Of a stretch of DNA of 64,000 bases, positions 1-10,949 are shown piece by piece; position 1 is the stretch's first letter, and each line of letters starts with the position of its first letter. The notes beneath the pieces are model-generated. The model saw only the letters and a program-made list of their open reading frames with translations, made no database searches and was not told the DNA's origin. A program made the position numbers and the translations under genes. Source of the stretch: Pseudopyrenochaeta lycopersici (Eukaryota; Ascomycota; Dothideomycetes; Pleosporales; Pseudopyrenochaetaceae); NCBI GenBank assembly GCA_003313425.1, contig NHZP01000020.1:310001-374000 (forward strand). The letters run 5' to 3'.

Positions 1-3000
1 GAACATTGAAGTGGTTGACATTGAAGCTTGGGTCAAGCACAGTGGTCGGTTGAATACCGAGATCCTCATACACCTCGTGATGGGAATTTATTCCTGGAAG
101 AAGTCAATACCTAGTGCCTATTCAAAAATATCTACAGATATTTGTAGTGCATTGTAGTGCTTGCCGATGCACCGGTAGCTCAATCTGGACTACTTCTCGT
201 GGGCTACGTGGGTGGCAACTTGAAGTCGTGCACCTTTGAAACTATTCAGGCAATACTAGTGAAAGAACCATACGTACCTGTAACGGGCGTTTTAATCTCA
301 ATCCCATGAGCCTTCTTGAAAAGATTCAGCCACTCAGGATTGTCGGCGGAAGTCTGATTCCATGTGTCGTCAGGCTCGCCGTACAAAATTTTGCGAGCCT
401 CAGTCTGGAGCATTTCATCGGTTACGGAGCCAGCGCCGTGCTGCTCGATGTGCTGACGAGCGAATCGTCCCAGTCGGAGGGTGAGAACCTCCCAGCAGGT
501 TGCGTTAGGGTTCACATCTGGCGACTCGGATGCGGAGTAGTACTTTGGGGTCGTCAATACTATCGGACCAATAGCCGATGAATCTCGGCCATCTTGATAG
601 GCGACAAATAGATCTGTTGTTGGACTTTGATTATTACTGCTGGGCAGTAGATACTCGAGATCACTGCTCTCGAGAGCTAAGTTGACCTGCTGATTCAGAG
701 TTAGCTTGCAGCACATCGCAGGACTCTGTACATTGTATGGAAACTACAAATGAAAGAGTGTTCGCTAGACTGATACATACCTTCAGGCTTGCAGAGTTGC
801 TCGCAGAGAAGGGAAATGGCGAAGTGGACTCATTGGCGATGAGGTACGGCGGCATGGCGTTGGTAACATGAATAGCGACGTGAGGGTCGAGGCCTCGGCA
901 GCCCTTCCAATTCCTCATGTGCGCGCCGTTACGAAACTCCTTCGCTAGATGATCAACGCGATCTTGCCACTTGTCAAAGGTCATAGCACAGAAGCCACAC
1001 CGGGACTTGATAAATTGGGCTTCCGATTTCCATGACTCCATGCTGGCCGTCATCTTGCAACCATGCCTACTCGATGTCAGTACTGTTAAACACTACTAGG
1101 GCGAGGGTCAGGTTTAAAAGACTTCTGGTAACACTCACATTAGCCTTAGGTGTTGCCTTAGATGATCTTTGCGGTAGAAGGTTCGAGATTCGATGCCCTT
1201 TTCGTAGCAGCCAGAGTGATTATGCGTAGCAAGATGCTCAGCGCTGGGATCTATTGTATCGCAATATACGCATTTGGGCTTGCCAGTTGCTTTGTCGGCA
1301 ATGATTTCACCGAGAGGTGCACAGAGCCACTTTTCCAGGGACAAATGAAGACTCTTCTCGTGGCGAGACCTGGACATATTCAGTCAGCGAAGGACCATAA
1401 GGATGCTCGAGCTCTTGACAAAAGCTTCCAAATATTCTTTGGTATTGAACAGGAGACAGAGTGGCCCCATTTATATGAAATATACATCATACGTACCAGT
1501 CGTACTTGGACTTGAACCGATCTGTGCAGAAGGTACACTGGAACAGCCTAGGGCCTTCATCGGAATCTGCCTTTGGTGCCCGTGTTGGGAGTCGTCGTCG
1601 CCTACGCCTCTCCTTAGACTTCAAGCTGTTCATTGAACCAAGGGAGTGTCGCGAGCCATGTGAGTAGACTGAGTTGCGTGATCCAAGTGAGCCGGATGAT
1701 ATATTTGTGAAGCCGGTCTCCAGTGACGAAATGGATGGCGCTTTGAAGACCGAGAAGCTTCCTGTACTGTCGTTCGAGGCATCTTTTCGGTAGCTACTGC
1801 TCAGGCTAGTAGATTCAGGTAAATCAAATGTTTCAACAGCTTGGGCAATGGCGGTCATGGGAGCCGGTTCGTTCTCAGGGGGAGAATGCTTCCATCGTTC
1901 GAACGGATCTGTCGCGAGTTAACCCAAACAACTCTGCTGCTGTGATACCGGCACATGAAAAGATGCGCCAGTATGCGAGTTTTGTTTGCAGTCATCATCT
2001 GAAGGTCTACCACCCACACGAAAGGTCAAAAACCTTCCAGCAGTGGTAGACGCCAGTGTTTTGTGAGATCTGCTAAACTCAAGGTTGGAATACGTACTGA
2101 GGGACTCCCATGTTCGGCCTGCGGGAATATTGATTGCTTCAGTAGATGGTCGGATGCTCGGTGATGCGCTTCGCTTGGGTCTAGCTTTCTGCCTTCGGCG
2201 TGTGTTCGCCATCCAGTTTGAGATTTGGCCAATGCTGAGGCCAGTTTGTTGCTTTAAAGCCTCCTTGTCCTCGTCGGTCGGGTAAGGATGGTCGATGTGC
2301 ACGAGCATCCAGTCTTTTAGAATCTTCACAGCGGCTCGCGGGAACCGCGCAGCAGCAGCTCCTTTCTTGGGGCCCTGTTCGCCCTGGTGATCGTCTTCAA
2401 TAGGGCCTAAATGGCCCAGTGACCGCATTTGCTTTCGGCCGGTAAGACCACCAAAGTGTCGCGGATCATTCTCACCCACGACATCTAACGTGTCTAACGC
2501 GGTGCGTTGCTTAAGAGCTGGCATCTTTTCTGGGTTGCTAAAGCTGCAAGGCCGGAACAAGGCATTGCATGGTGAGCAACATCCTGATTGTCCTGGGCCG
2601 TCGGCGTTATAGATGAAACACTCAAGAGACTTTGAGCGACAATAATCGCAAGGATGAGTTGGCTTCTGGTATCGAGGTAGCCAACTGGAAAAGTCTGTGT
2701 TAAACTCTGCGTCTGTTGACTGTGCATTGCCGAAATTTGTGAATGTTTCCGAGTAGTTATTGGCGAGATAGCTACATATTGTTAGAACTAACTGTACTTA
2801 AGGGCATTGACCAGAAGAGATGCCGCTAGATGCGTTTTGAGCGGATATAAGATGTAGGTTTGGATAGAGTCGTAATGTCGTGATCCGCCCAGGGTAGAGT
2901 TAGGAACTGCAGCGCTTACCCCTCGTTTAGGTCAGTGGTCTGAACATCTTCAATTGCCTCTTGTGGCACATCTGGCATTGCCGCTTCTCCGAAATCGAAG

Positions 3001-3038
3001 AACTCTGCCATATCGGAGGCCGCGTTTGGGGTAGCCAT
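1..3038 (-). CDS. Homeobox (TALE/KN) plus C2H2 zinc-finger transcription factor, 3' end cut by window edge
   Basis: A nuclear DNA-binding regulator. Seven exons join in phase on the minus strand: 3038-2920, 2771-2098, 1908-1497, 1369-1139, 1066-781, 743-278 and 93-<1, giving at least 760 residues. Residues 81-115 carry a Cys-rich motif (CDYCRSKSLECF, then CCSPC and FRPCSFSN). A KN-type homeodomain spans about 180-235 and ends in the recognition helix WMANTRRR (226-233). Past the ERWKHSPPENEPAP segment come C2H2-like fingers: CTFC..H..H, a CVYC..H..H segment followed by RKDHLRQHLRLMHGCK, and CGFC..H. This order of Cys motif, homeodomain and fingers is known from Pezizomycotina homeobox-C2H2 proteins of mostly undefined function. 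Start: first ATG of the open frame, followed by an acidic N-terminus. The last intron (277-94) is longer than the others but restores frame, and the final exon runs off the window. Confidence 0.92.
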
Positions 3039-5268
3039 GATACCGGACCGTCGCCTACCAAGCGATCTTACAAGGGATAGGCCGGTCAGCGTAGGGTTTA
3101 GAAAGACAAGTACGCCCTCCTGCTGTAAATGACAGGAATGATTATAAGGCGCGATGCCGTGGGAAGAAGGGTGCTATGTAGGAAGCATGCCACTTGGATG
3201 CATGCTGCTCGGAAGGATACCAAGAGAAGCTTCGAGTCAACGACACGCTAACCGGATTCTGTCAGATGTCTAAGTCAAAGGGCGCGCGGTCCGTGCAGAT
3301 GTCGAAAAGATTAGCCAGTCTTGCAGGATTAGCTTGGCCGGTAATCCTCCAACGAGCGTGTCTGCTAGCTGAGTCAGAACTGCGGGGACGGCGGTGGAAC
3401 ACATAGATCCTATCATGGGTCGTAATCTGTGGCTTAAATCTGGTTGCGAAGGGTATCTGTATCCTGACTGATTTATAATTACTCTTATATCATACCTATT
3501 GCGTTGTATCTGCCGGAGGACATGGTCTGCAAGGCGGTTGATGCGATTACAGACATTTGAAAATTACATTGATTGAATCAATCTTACCTCCGTTCAAGCC
3601 CCAACACCAGGAAGCTGACAAACCCCACATCGACTCTGCACAATCCTTGCGAATGTTCAACCACTAAGTCTGGAAGTCCAATGCGATTGGCTGTTGGTGA
3701 TCTAGAAGACGACGGACCTCTAAAGGTGGGCTGAAGATTTCGCTGGGGATTTATCGGCACAGCTACGCGGAGCACACCAAATGAGTAGTTCCAGCCGGGA
3801 GGTAGCACCGGAGGCGTCAAAGTCTGCAGGAAGCGGTCAGCTGGAAGCCTGGGGCTGTACTAAAAACACCGTTCATCGGAGGCCTTCTTCAAGCCATACG
3901 AAATCGGGAATGCGGGCTAAACGAACGGCATTCCCGGCGAGCTTTACCCCGTAAATATCCATTCATCACGTGGATTCGCTGTGCTTTCGTTCCATTACAG
4001 ACCGATCTTCGGGAGACGCGTTTCATTACAGTCAGATCTAAATGAGGAAAGATGCCGATATCAGTGAAGTAACGTGTGGTAACGTGTGACGTCAGAGCAA
4101 ATCTTCAGGTGCATCACACTAGCATCGCCTCAAAGGCTTGCATAACTTGTCGTGTTATGTATTCGTTGGCGAGGAGCTGTGTTCTATGGTTCATCAAGAA
4201 AGTAGCTTGTCACTCTGGATGTGCTGAATTGCCAAAAATCAAGCCCTACCAACGTATATAACCCAGCTTCTTCTTGCCTGTGCCTATCTTTCAGCCACTG
4301 ATATCGCAGCGATGAAAAAGAAACGTGCCAATATACCCGCTCCTCGCTCATCCCAATCCTTGCCTTTATTTGACCGAACGAAAGACTGAATATTCCACTT
4401 GTTGTCCCTGGAGTTGACTTGAGAGGTACAAGATTGCATTCGGCGTTATATCCAGTATGAGAGAACAAAGTATCGAAACATGCGACCGCTATCACGGCTT
4501 TAGAGAAACTTGTCCAAAGCACTGCTCCTGCAGCATAGTAGAGGAGGTTTTATGGGTCATGAGCAGATGGAATCCAGCATTTGTTTTTCACGATCAGAAT
4601 CCTGGAAAGGTACGACAACAGATATTTGCCAACTAATCTTTTTGCTTATTTACATCTCAGAAGGAAGATCAATCCCCATGAAGATTACCGGCTGAAGTCG
4701 CATTTCCTGGCAAAGTTATGCTCGCGCTGTATCAGACTGGAGGGGTTGTGCAAGGCTGGGCAAGAGAAAAGCGGGGTAAGCTCTTCAGAACACCAAGTAT
4801 TGAAGCTCGCTCAACGACTTCAGACGCCTAGAATTCAGTCGCCTCATAATATTGAAGCAAATATATTAACTCTGGCTTGAGTTTCGATCGATTCTCCACT
4901 CCTTTGGAAGCCATTTGGCGTAGGCGCATACCGAGGTCGAGCTTTCAGTGGGACTTAGCGACTTGCCAACTCATAACGCATCGCCATCTGTCCAATCTGC
5001 AGACCAATCCATAAGCCGCACGAAGCTAGCCAATTCCCGTTGCTTGTGTTCCACGGCGCTCGTCATGTAACCTGTCACTCTGTCACCGCCTGTACTTGAT
5101 CATCCAACCGCCAGTTTCACCTCCAGCCTCTCTCTAGACTGCCCTTATTTCAACCTCGAGTCACCCCGCGCCGACATTGCGAACTGTGACAGCATCGCAA
5201 ACAACCGCATACCGCCTAATCTGGTCCGACAATGAACGAGTGTGTGACTTGAAGTTGGTACTTATGAA
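3039..5268. promoter_or_regulatory. Divergent intergenic region between the homeobox gene and the 5269 gene
   Basis: About 2.2 kb between two genes transcribed away from each other. Only short unsupported frames are present, such as a 112-residue minus-strand frame at 4184-4522 with no recognisable motif. It presumably holds both promoters. No specific regulatory site is claimed. Confidence 0.5.
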
Positions 5269-5994
5269 ATGGATGCGGCTCCTAACTGTGCCATTTGCAA
5301 TGCGCCAGCCTATCCAGAATGCCCGTGCGAGTCGGAGCGGCTCCAGATTGCCGTCAAGCAGGCCGAGCAGCGGGCTATGGACGAGAGGATGGCTGAGATA
5401 CGGTGCGCTCCCGTTCTTTCTGTCCACCAAAGTCAATACTGACTGCTTCTCAGAGACTGGGTAATCAATCACGCCCGCCAACATATCCTCAATGCCTTCG
5501 ATCGATTGACTTCGACACGCAAGCAAGCACATTCCGCTTATCTCGCCTCTCTACCAAACTACGAAGTCTACATGCGTTACTCTGGTCATCCGCCAATACA
5601 TCCCATGTACGTCGCTCAGCTACAGACACAGATTGCAGAAGCGCATGCAGAGTTGAAGCGGGGCATAGACGCAGACTGGCGCTCATCTGTCCTGCGCTAT
5701 CCAGAGATTTTGGACTACTTTTACAGCCTTATAGAGCTAAGGCTGCCTGATGAGCGGTCATCGAGGGTCGTGGAGCCTCCCTTTGCTGTTGCTGGATATG
5801 CAGATAGAGGCTACATGGATCATTCGAGGTTAGGTGTAGAAAAGAAGAAAAAAAAGAGACGGGATAGAGAAGGCTCTGTTCCACCCGAAAGACATGCCGC
5901 TCTCAACCGAATAATGAGAGGTCCACCACCGGTGCCAACACCTCCCCTCCAGCATGGTGCTTTCCCACGCCCACCAGGTCCATATCCATATTGA
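5269..5994 (+). CDS. Conserved fungal protein with N-terminal CxxC..CxC motif, function unknown
   Basis: Two exons (5269-5402 and 5454-5994) join across a 51-base intron to give 224 residues. The N-terminus has NCAIC..PECPCE (Cys 7, 10, 18, 20), which could bind a metal. A helical middle follows (ERLQIAVKQAEQRAMDERM, then RDWVINHARQHILNAFDRL and AYLASLPNYEVY..GHPPIHPM). A lysine run (EKKKKKRRDRE) and a Pro-rich tail close the protein. The pattern resembles an uncharacterised protein I recall as widespread in filamentous ascomycetes; no function is assigned. The start is the ATG that puts the Cys motif at the very N-terminus. An ATG five bases upstream is in another frame. Confidence 0.85.
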
Positions 5995-6711
5995 GAACAC
6001 TCTTGACCAAACATAAGCCTTTTCACCTTTCGGTTTTATTTACTTGAGATTGTCACGACCCAATACAAACGTACATAATTATCACGATAATGCCGCCATG
6101 CCGAGATGACTCCAGCATTCGAGGGCGTCTTCGATTCCGGGCACTACTTCTGTCAAAGCTGCATTTGGGGGGATCCTACTTCCGACAGCAAAGCATAGCG
6201 AGGAGTTTTTGTTTTAGTCTGCCTTTAGTAAGGTTTTCGTCTCTTCTGGCCTCAAGGAGCAAGCTTCGTCTCTCAAGGCTCGTTCTTCTTGTCTAAATGC
6301 GGTTCAAGATTGGGGGCGACACAGATTATCTGGACACTTCGATTAACAATTGATTTCGCCTTTGCCGAGCGTATTACACCTTATAATGGACATGTACCCA
6401 GCACAAAGTGAATTCATTACGATACATATTCAATATTATGTTTGAACAAGTCTAATTCCAAGAATGAACACTTCTTCTGTCGTAGTGGTTCGATAACACC
6501 TGCCTTCCGAATTTGGTCAGTGCTTTTCTTGGCAGTGAACTTTCGTCAGTGTGTCGAAGCTCTGAGCTCCAACTTGCACTGCAACTTTCGCAATTCGCCT
6601 ACCAGGCCCTCACGCACACCCCTTTGATCCTATCAGAAATACTATAATATCACAACTGTTTGCTCGCTTCGGGATTCTACAGGGGGAAGTAAATCGAGCC
6701 ACTCGCCCAGC
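5995..6711. other. Intergenic region, no gene seen
   Basis: About 0.7 kb between the 3' end of the Cys-motif gene and the start of SNU23, with no supported coding sequence. It should contain the terminator of the first gene and the promoter of the second. Confidence 0.5.
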
Positions 6712-7403
6712 ATGAGCGGGAAATCCGGCGCATATGGAACGTCTGGCGGAGGCGACACAGACTTTAGGAAAACATGGGACCGGGACGAAATGGCGAAGAA
6801 GGCGAAGGAGAGGGAGGCGAAAGAGCGCGAAGAGGGCAAAGAACGATATGAAGCGAAACTGGCGGGGAAGACGTACAGGCGGAGGGCTTCAACACCTGAA
6901 GATCTAAGGCAGACTGTGGCAAGGACTGAGAGGATAGATTGGAGTAAAATGATTGGCAAGCAAACCCTCACGTCAGCAGCGGCTGCTGTTGGAAAGCGTG
7001 GACGTGGTGCGGGCGCATACTGCCAGGCTTGCGATCTTACGTTCAAGTATGGCCTTCCCCCGCGACTAGTCCGATTGTACTAACAACGTTTAGGGACAAT
7101 ATTCAGTATGTAGAACACTTGAACAGCAAGCAGCATCTGGTTGCAACTGGCCAGTCCGGCGAAGTACGACGAGCTACACTCGAGGAGGTACGAGACCGCC
7201 TACGATACTTGAAGCGAAAGAGGGACGAGGACAAGTTTCTAGAAGTCACAGATTTAGATGCGCGGCTGGCTATGAGCAAGGAGAAGCAGGACCAAGAAGC
7301 TGATGAGAAACGGCGTCTACGGAACGAAAAGCGCAGGGCAAAGAAGAAGACTGATGCCAATGCTATGGAATGGAAGGTTGAGGGTGACGGTATAATAAGT
7401 TGA
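6712..7403 (+). CDS. SNU23: U4/U6.U5 tri-snRNP zinc-finger protein Snu23 (ZMAT2 family)
   Basis: A spliceosome component that enters with the U4/U6.U5 tri-snRNP and acts near the 5' splice site before activation. Exons 6712-7046 and 7094-7403 flank a 47-base intron with a CTAAC branch point close to its acceptor, giving 214 residues. Features in order: an N-terminal DFRKTWDRDEMAKKAKERE segment; a highly charged helix; ERIDWSKMIGKQTL; then a matrin/U1-type C2H2 finger split by the intron (YCQACDLTFK, then DNIQYVEHLNSKQH). After the finger come SGEVRRATLEEVRDRLRYLK and a basic C-terminus. Length and order match yeast Snu23 and human ZMAT2. The start ATG is the first in the frame. Confidence 0.93.
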
Positions 7404-7952
7404 GCCGATATACGATAAGCTGAGGTCCATTCGGATGAACATCTCGCCTTTTGGCCGCATATACGCCCACGGGGACCATCTCCGAGGATCAAAGTCGCAT
7501 TTTGCATTGGATACGGGCGCATTGTTTACGGGACATGGCATTTAAGGCGTCCTTCATTTATGGGTGGGAAATGCATCCTCGGGGCTTCGCACAATATCTC
7601 CGGATGGTACACGGGCGAAAAGGCTCGGCAGCTGTGTTGCAGCATCATCATTCGCGAAAAGCGATACCCCACATGTAGCATGCGATCGATTCGCATTCTG
7701 ATGCAATACGTTGATTTCTAAGCTAACTTCCGCTTTTGTGGAGAGAATCCAAAGTGTATAATTATAGCATCAAGCTCTCTCTCTCGTTCTCTCTACCTAT
7801 TCGCTATTTAAAGCTCGTTTTCGGCCCTTTGTGCTTCGTTTAGCAAGTGCTTCTTCGCCGCCTTCACCCCGCATCCACCGCCACTAGTCATTTCTAATAC
7901 AACATTGTGAATATCTTGACTCGCGTGCCTTTGGCGTACAACGCAGTTCAGC
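7404..7952. promoter_or_regulatory. SNU23-GST intergenic region with CT-rich tract and TATA-like box
   Basis: A pyrimidine-rich tract (about 7774-7799) is followed by a TATTTAAA sequence near 7805-7812, roughly 140 bases before the GST ATG. CT-rich tracts near transcription starts are common in fungal promoters, so this is a plausible core promoter for the GST gene. The rest of the stretch shows no gene. Confidence 0.45.
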
Positions 7953-9046
7953 ATGGCTCACGTTAATGGAGATGCCCCAAAGATCAAGCTCTACACCAAC
8001 CACCGATGCCCTTGGGCGCATCGTGCGCACATCGTCGTGAAGGAGCTTAACCTGCCATATGAGGAGGTCATCATTGATCTCGATAAACCAAGAGAGCCAT
8101 GGTATCTTGAGGTCAACCCGGTACGTGAGACTCGCTTTTCCTTCCTTTCTTGAGTGGTGTCTCTGGAAAAAAGAAGGCAGTTTGATTTGAAGTTTTCGAA
8201 TGCTCAACTTTGAAATTTGGAAAGCAGCCTCTTTTCCAAGAATGCTCAATTTATTCCGGCTGTGCGCGTACGGAAATGTCTCCAGATATCAATAACTCTT
8301 GGATCGCCGTTATAAGGAAAATATTGCTTTATTTCGGCTCTTTCATTTGATTCTGCGCTTGTGGATTTGAGCTCTATCATTACTAACAGCTTCCAGCGCG
8401 GACTCGTTCCCTCTATCGAATTCAATGGCGAGATCATCACCGAGTCTGGCATAGTTTCGCAATTCCTTGCGGACAAATACCCCTCGCATCTTCTCCCAGC
8501 CTCTAATTCCGAAGGCGGTGCGTTGACTCGTGCCCGTATCGGGTTCTTCGTTGACACGTGGTTCTCGAAGGCGGGCGGCCACTGGTTCCAGATTTTACTC
8601 AAGGAGACGGAAGAGGAAAAGGAGAAGCTGGGCAAGGAATTTGTGAATATTGTTGCGAAGGAGATTGAACCCTTATTGAAGGATGCGAAGCCCTTCTTTG
8701 GTGGAAGCGAAAGGATCACTCTGGCCGAGGTATGTTTGCGACATTCTGATTCACAGCTCCACATCCTACGATATTACATTTCGTTACCTAGCTGTGCGAT
8801 TTGCTGACGACTCTGTAGGCACTGACTGCACCATTCATACTCCGAATTTATGCGCTTGCGAAACACGGTCTTATCCCGCAATCCGTCATAACCGGATTCG
8901 AAGGGCTCCCAAACTTCACCAAGTGGGCTAACGAAGTCATCAAGCAAGAAAGCGTAACTTATATCTGGAATGAGGAGACCACGGTTGCTGGCACCGCGAA
9001 GAAGATTGAGAGTCTGAAAGCACAAGCAAAAGCTGCGGCGAAGTGA
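7953..9046 (+). CDS. Glutathione S-transferase, omega-like (catalytic cysteine)
   Basis: Predicted cytosolic glutathione-dependent thiol transferase or dehydroascorbate reductase, used in redox repair and detoxification. Exons 7953-8120, 8397-8729 and 8819-9046 join in phase 0 to give 242 residues. The thioredoxin-like N-terminal domain has CPWAHR with Cys19 where tyrosine or serine GSTs lack a cysteine, plus RGLVPSIEFNGEIITES, the conserved cis-Pro and ES glutathione-binding segment. The C-terminal helical domain carries LKDAKPFFGGSERITLAE and ALTAPFILRIYALAKHG. Intron 1 is 276 bases, long for this region. A Cys-Pro active site argues for omega/Gto-like rather than theta or Ure2-like classes. 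The exact substrate is not readable. Confidence 0.92.
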
Positions 9047-9462
9047 GCACCTATTATTGAACAGTCAATATAGCATATGGTGACGATACTAAGGCTATGA
9101 TGCATTACCCAACGAAGCCCATGTCAGTAATAAAGACCCATCCATCTATCTCTAAGTTCATATCACATGGGATTATTTCCTAATGTCGTCATGCAAATAT
9201 GCTAGCCTTTGTGATGCATTTTGTCTCGCATTATCTCACAAACATATACATGAAACGATTCCAAAAATTTACTCCTTAGCGTCGGTACCGTACCTATACG
9301 ACCATAGAATGAACAAGGTAGATGAAATACAATGCAGCAGAGGGAGAGTGCCGACTATGAGCGCTGAAAACGCTGACCCGTCGTGCCAGACAGCAAGGGG
9401 AGGCTCCACTGATCATCGTTCTATCGTTGAGATGCCTAAAAACGTGGGGCAACAAGACCTGT
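9047..9462. other. Convergent intergenic spacer
   Basis: About 0.4 kb between the 3' ends of the GST gene (plus) and the APSES gene (minus). Nothing coding is supported, and both transcript ends must lie here. Confidence 0.5.
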
Positions 9463-10949
9463 TCAATCCTTTGACCCACGGCGAGTACGCTTTGGCGCTG
9501 GTAGCGCCTTGTCCGCTGCGCTGAGCATGATCAACAACTCCGCGGCGTCGATTTCGCTCTGCGAGTAGCCTTCATCGCCACCAAAGCTTTCTGATTCTTG
9601 TTCGCCATCGTCGTCGGTAGTGGGCGCTATCTGACGGTGAACCGACGCTTCATCATTGCAATCGTCGTCAGAAGCAATCTTGGAGTGTGTCCGCTTCGCC
9701 AGAAACGGCTCATCGTTGTATACCCTAGTGGCTGAGGTTGCCATCGGCATGGCCTCACTAGCTCGAGTACTGATAGGTGATCCCATGGTGGAAGATTTAG
9801 TTGCGGGCGACGAGGTTGGGGACTGCGATCCGTTTATCGACACCAATGTGTATTGGCTGCGGGGAGAAATTTGTGGCGAGAAGAGACACTTGTCGCTCTT
9901 GTCACTGTCGGTTCCATAGCCGCTCTCCATATCTACTGGGAGCAGAATCCGCTGCTTCATTACTCCTGCGCTCCATTGTGGTGATCTAAAGTGGCTCGTT
10001 GGGGTCTTTATCGGTGATAATGTGTTTACCGTTGATACGGTATAACACTCACCCTCTGTCCGAAACCGATTTGTCTCCGCGGCGCAGTATTGTACGATAG
10101 ATGGATCGATGAGGAATTTCCCAAAGCCGGCATCTTTCGGTTGCAGGCACGTGGAGGGGAAGTCGTTGCCAAACACTGGCGTCAGAGCCCATCGAATGTC
10201 GTAGCAGAAGGTGGCCGCTATAGCTTTGGCTGCTTGATAGGGCATCCAATATCCTTAAAAAGTTATTAATTCAACTTAGATGCCACTGGGAAAAGCTAGA
10301 CTAACCTTGACAAAGCAAAGCACCTCCTGTGATGCTATAACTGATATCTTTTAGCCCTGCGTTCTCTCTTAACGCTTTGGCCGGAACCGTCTACTTTGGT
10401 CATCAAAAATCACTTCTATGCATGGGAACGAACACTAACCTTGGAGTATTTGCATGACTTGAAGAAGGGCGTCATCCGAACAAGGCCAATATTGTAGTCC
10501 CAGACTACTGTGTACTCCTTCTCATCGCCAGGCCTCTTGTAAGTGTATTGAAACACTGTCGCTTGGTCAATTTGGTAGTGTCAACAAATGATGGAAGACT
10601 TACTTTCAAATGCGTCTCGTCCTGTCTTCTCCATGAAATCTTTCTTGTCGCTGTTGTACGGGACATGTCTGATGCCCTTCTTGTGGATCTCACCTAACGG
10701 GTATATTTGAAATCTGCGGTGCTGAACCATGAGAGTTCGATCCTGTCCAGTCTCATGAGGAGGGAAGTTGACGATCCCAACGACCTTGTTGCCTTCCAAG
10801 AAGATTGGGGCGTCTTTGGGGACCTTCTGGCGTTTTGGAAGAATCGCTGATGCCGCTGGGGAAGGAAATGCTGAAGATGGTGAAGATCTGGGGCTGGAGT
10901 AGTCGTGATCATCACTGCAGACAGGATTAAGCATCTGAGTGATTCTCAT
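9463..10949 (-). CDS. APSES/KilA-N domain transcription factor, Xbp1-like
   Basis: A predicted nuclear regulator. Exons 10949-10604, 10555-10440, 10390-10306 and 10253-9463 join in phase to give 445 residues. The APSES/KilA-N core begins near [14 protein letters not shown] and continues through [54 protein letters not shown] and [18 protein letters not shown]. It ends with [28 protein letters not shown] and [16 protein letters not shown]. This is the filamentous-fungal Xbp1-type APSES pattern, not StuA or Swi4. The C-terminus is Ser/Asp-rich with [21 protein letters not shown] and a basic end. A more upstream non-ATG frame exists, so the start was placed at the first ATG ([14 protein letters not shown]), which resembles the N-terminus of relatives. 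Confidence 0.88.

Noticed and set aside
4184..4522. 112-residue minus-strand frame between the first two genes
   Set aside because: No motif, signal peptide or splice partner was seen; the length is within chance expectation.
9979..10046. Possible intron after the APSES domain (GTGAGT..TTTAG)
   Set aside because: Removing the 67 bases leads straight into a stop codon, whereas reading through keeps the frame open to the C-terminus.
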